Below are positions 4,608 to 6,938 of a stretch of 6,938 nucleotides of DNA, piece by piece. The notes under the pieces were generated by a model. It saw only the letters and a program-made list of their open reading frames with translations. It was not told the origin of the DNA and ran no database searches. A program made the position numbers and the translations under genes. The DNA is taken from positions 1 to 6,938 of the forward strand of contig CAYMZC010000134.1 in assembly GCA_964394815.1 (NCBI GenBank), read 5' to 3'. This stretch comes from Sandaracinobacteroides sp964394815. Lineage in GTDB: Bacteria; Pseudomonadota; Alphaproteobacteria; Sphingomonadales; Sphingomonadaceae. The first letter of the stretch is position 1, and each line of letters starts with the position of its first letter.

Positions 4608-6938
4608 CAGGCCCCGCCCCCATAGGCGTGCACGGCGAACTCCTCGACCTTCTCGCGGATGATCTTTGTTTCGCCGATGCCGTGCTCGGTCAGGATGCGC
4701 CGCACCTGCTGGCGCAGGCTGCGCAGGTAGGCTTCCATGTGGGCGAAGGCGGGCTGGGTTGCGGCGGCATCGGCATAGACCGCGCCGATCGCGATGGCCG
4801 CGTCCTGCAAGGTGGCATGATCGGCCTCGGGCACGATGGTTTCGATGATGCGCAGGATCGAGAAGGCGTTCTCGTCCATGCCAAGTTCGGCGTGCGCGCC
4901 CTGTTCGGTCTCGATGTCGCCGGTCAGCCCCTCGAATTCGCGCAGGCCATCGGCGGCGGCAAGCTGGCCCTCCTCGAAGCGGCGGATGATCTCCAGCACT
5001 CGTTCGGAGAAGCGGCCATACTGCGCCGGGTTCTTGTCCACCAGTTCGCGGGTGGTCCGGCGAAGCTCGGCGGACTTGCGGACAAACGCCTCCTGCAACT
5101 CCGGCTCGGCCTTGCCCTCGGTTGCGAAGTCGTCGGCGAAGTTCGGATCAGTGATGTTGCGCAGCCGGATCGTGGTCGAGAGGCCCGTGACGTGGACGTG
5201 CGTTTCCAGCATTTCCCTGATCTTGGCCGAATAGCTGCGGTGGTCGAGGCTCTCGTCCTTGGCGATGGCCTGCGTTGCCAGCCGCAGGAAGGCTGCGGCC
5301 CATTTCACCTCGGCGGTGAAGTCGAGAATGGCCGGGTCGGGCGACAGGTCGGCATAGACCTTGATGAAGGTCCGGGTCAGGCGCTGGAGGTCGAACCAGT
5401 CATCCTCTTGGCCCTGCGCGGCCAGCTTGGCGGCGGCATAGGCTGCGGCCTTCTCGTCCATGCCCTCCAGCCCCATGGCGCGTTTCTGAGCGCGGTAGCG
5501 GGCGTGGGCTTCCTTGAGGTCATTGCGCAAAATGGCGATGTCGCGCATCGCGTTTTCGACATCCTCGGAGCGGTAGGATTGCAGCGCCTCATCGAGGTGA
5601 TTGGTGACACCAATATAATCGACGATCCGGCCATTGGGCTTTTCCACCTCCCCGCCATCGGGCAGCTTGAGCGTATAGGTCCGATTGGTTCGGGCGATGG
5701 CTTGCAGGAGATTGTGTTCCTTCAGCGGCTTGTCGAGATACATCACATGCTCGATGGGCGCATCGAACCCGGTGAGCAATTTGTCGCACACGATCAGGAA
5801 CTGCGGGTCTTGGCCCACGGCCTTGAACCGCTTCTTCGCGTCCTTCTCGGCTGCATCGTCGAGATAGTGCTCCTCCAGCGCAGCGCGCAGGGCAACAATC
5901 TCGGCGTTCTCGCTCGGCTTGTTGTCTTCTTGGCTCTTGGAATAGACGCAGGCGATCATCGCATCGGCCTTGGCCTGCGCTTCGCTTTCCTCCATCCCGC
6001 CGCGCACCAGATCGGCAGCGATGACAGCGGAGAGCGCAGCGCGGTAGAGGATCACTGCTTCGCGATCCACGGCCACGATCTGCGCCTTGAACCCGTCCGG
6101 CTGGCACACCGCCTTGAAGTGCTCCCAGATGTCCAGCGCGATCAGGCGGATGCGTTCGGGATGCTTGGCGATGGTGGCCAGCGTCAGCCCCTTTCGCTTC
6201 AACTCCTCGCGCTTGTCATCGGCAAGGTCTACAAACCATCGGTCGAACAAGATGTCGATCTCGGCCTCGTTGATCGCCCAGTCGGCTTTGCGGCCTTCAT
6301 AGAGGATCGGCACGGTCGCGCCGTCGCGCACGGCGTCGTCGATGCCGTATTTGTCGAGGTAGCCTTCCCCGGCGATGCTGAACCGGGCGTAGGTGTCCTT
6401 GTCGGTCGATTTGATGGGCGTGCCGGTGAAGCCATAAAAATGGGCATCGGGCAGCGTCGCGGCCAAGAACGCGCCCAAGTCCTTTTCCTGCGTGCGGTGG
6501 CACTCATCGACCAGCACGATCCAGTTGGCGGAGTTGGGGATCGCCTCTTTCGACCCGGCGAACTTGAAGATGGTGGAAAGCAGGATTTGCCCGTTGCCGC
6601 CCCGGTTCACCGCTTCTCGCAGCGCCGCCACCGATCCGCATTGCGTGGGGTTGGGCAGGCCGCAGGCGACAAAGGTTTTGCTGATCTGATCGTCAAGGTC
6701 GATCCGGTCGGTCAGCACAAGGATGTTGGGATTGGTGAGCGTCGGCGCATCGAGCGTCAGGTGGGTCTTCAGCTTGAGGGCGAGGAACACCATGGTCAGG
6801 CTCTTGCCCGAACCCTGCGTGTGCCAGATCAGGCCCTTGCGGTGCTCGCCAGCCGCGACCCGGTCCACGGCCTTATTGACCGCGCGGAACTGCTGGTAGC
6901 GGCAGACCTTCTTGATCTTGCTCCCCTTCTCGGGGTCC
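4607..6938 (-). CDS. hsdR: Type I restriction endonuclease subunit R (HsdR), 5' end outside window
   Basis: This is the motor subunit of a type I restriction-modification enzyme, which translocates DNA by ATP hydrolysis and cuts unmodified DNA in complex with HsdM and HsdS. About 776 C-terminal residues are present. The superfamily 2 helicase motifs appear in order: Walker A in WHTQGSGKSLTM (about 6826-6791), the DECH box in VLVDECHRTQ (about 6508-6497), GFTGTPI (about 6433-6413), LLTGFDAP (about 5779-5756) and QAIARTNRTY (about 5704-5675). A long helical C-terminal domain follows, probably for contact with the methylase core. The frame is open to the window edge (KKVCRYQQFRAVNKAVD precedes the Walker A), so the N-terminal nuclease domain lies beyond 6938 and the GTG at 6868 is not the true start. 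The TGA stop (4609-4607) overlaps the metallopeptidase ATG. No frameshift is seen in the visible part. Confidence 0.95.
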   Translation of the reverse strand, partial: DPEKGSKIKKVCRYQQFRAVNKAVDRVAAGEHRKGLIWHTQGSGKSLTMVFLALKLKTHLTLDAPTLTNPNILVLTDRIDLDDQISKTFVACGLPNPTQCGSVAALREAVNRGGNGQILLSTIFKFAGSKEAIPNSANWIVLVDECHRTQEKDLGAFLAATLPDAHFYGFTGTPIKSTDKDTYARFSIAGEGYLDKYGIDDAVRDGATVPILYEGRKADWAINEAEIDILFDRWFVDLADDKREELKRKGLTLATIAKHPERIRLIALDIWEHFKAVCQPDGFKAQIVAVDREAVILYRAALSAVIAADLVRGGMEESEAQAKADAMIACVYSKSQEDNKPSENAEIVALRAALEEHYLDDAAEKDAKKRFKAVGQDPQFLIVCDKLLTGFDAPIEHVMYLDKPLKEHNLLQAIARTNRTYTLKLPDGGEVEKPNGRIVDYIGVTNHLDEALQSYRSEDVENAMRDIAILRNDLKEAHARYRAQKRAMGLEGMDEKAAAYAAAKLAAQGQEDDWFDLQRLTRTFIKVYADLSPDPAILDFTAEVKWAAAFLRLATQAIAKDESLDHRSYSAKIREMLETHVHVTGLSTTIRLRNITDPNFADDFATEGKAEPELQEAFVRKSAELRRTTRELVDKNPAQYGRFSERVLEIIRRFEEGQLAAADGLREFEGLTGDIETEQGAHAELGMDENAFSILRIIETIVPEADHATLQDAAIAIGAVYADAAATQPAFAHMEAYLRSLRQQVRRILTEHGIGETKIIREKVEEFAVHAYGGGA

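Noticed and set aside
1..6938. CRISPR array or insertion sequence
   Set aside because: No regularly spaced repeats and no transposase-like protein or terminal inverted repeats with target duplication were seen.

Overview
The window is high-GC DNA with dense, tightly packed genes and no phage structural or housekeeping genes. The protein types and coding style suggest an alphaproteobacterium, possibly of the Sphingomonadales or a relative. That is inference from style; no marker gene is present. It reads as an accessory or defence region: two toxin-antitoxin modules, an uncharacterised conserved gene, and the end of a type I restriction-modification locus. Nearly everything is on the minus strand. 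A run of 10 Ns at 3806-3815 joins two assembled pieces, so adjacency of the two halves is not proven.

Layout, left to right. A small winged-helix DNA-binding protein on the plus strand (39-278) converges with a minus-strand VapBC-like pair: an excisionase-type HTH antitoxin (876-1325) and a PIN-domain ribonuclease toxin (stop at 305). The toxin has no ATG, GTG or TTG at the expected beginning of its conserved domain. After a short gap comes a second minus-strand unit, transcribed from about 3100 down to 1502: a DUF1778 ribbon-helix-helix antitoxin (2774-3082), an overlapping GNAT acetyltransferase toxin (2239-2784) and, 17 bases later, an uncharacterised 239-residue protein (1502-2221). Its promoter region has a -35/-10 pair with a perfect 7+7 inverted repeat filling the spacer, a good candidate autoregulatory operator.

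From about 3083 to 3805 there is no large gene. This stretch holds a 102-base imperfect inverted repeat (which also contains a 45-codon ORF), a GGGTTAACCC palindrome near paired TGGGGG repeats that resemble an integration-site region, and a miniature minus-strand unit of two tiny ORFs followed by a strong hairpin with a T-rich tail. The first tiny ORF appears to need one frameshift.

Right of the gap, the minus strand carries the C-terminal three-quarters or so of a type I restriction endonuclease motor subunit (HsdR; its 5' end is outside the window). It overlaps by one base a YgjP/DUF45-type zinc metallopeptidase gene whose 3' end is lost in the N gap. HsdR would translocate and cut unmodified DNA together with HsdM and HsdS, which are not in view. 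The metallopeptidase is a frequent but functionally unexplained companion of hsdR.
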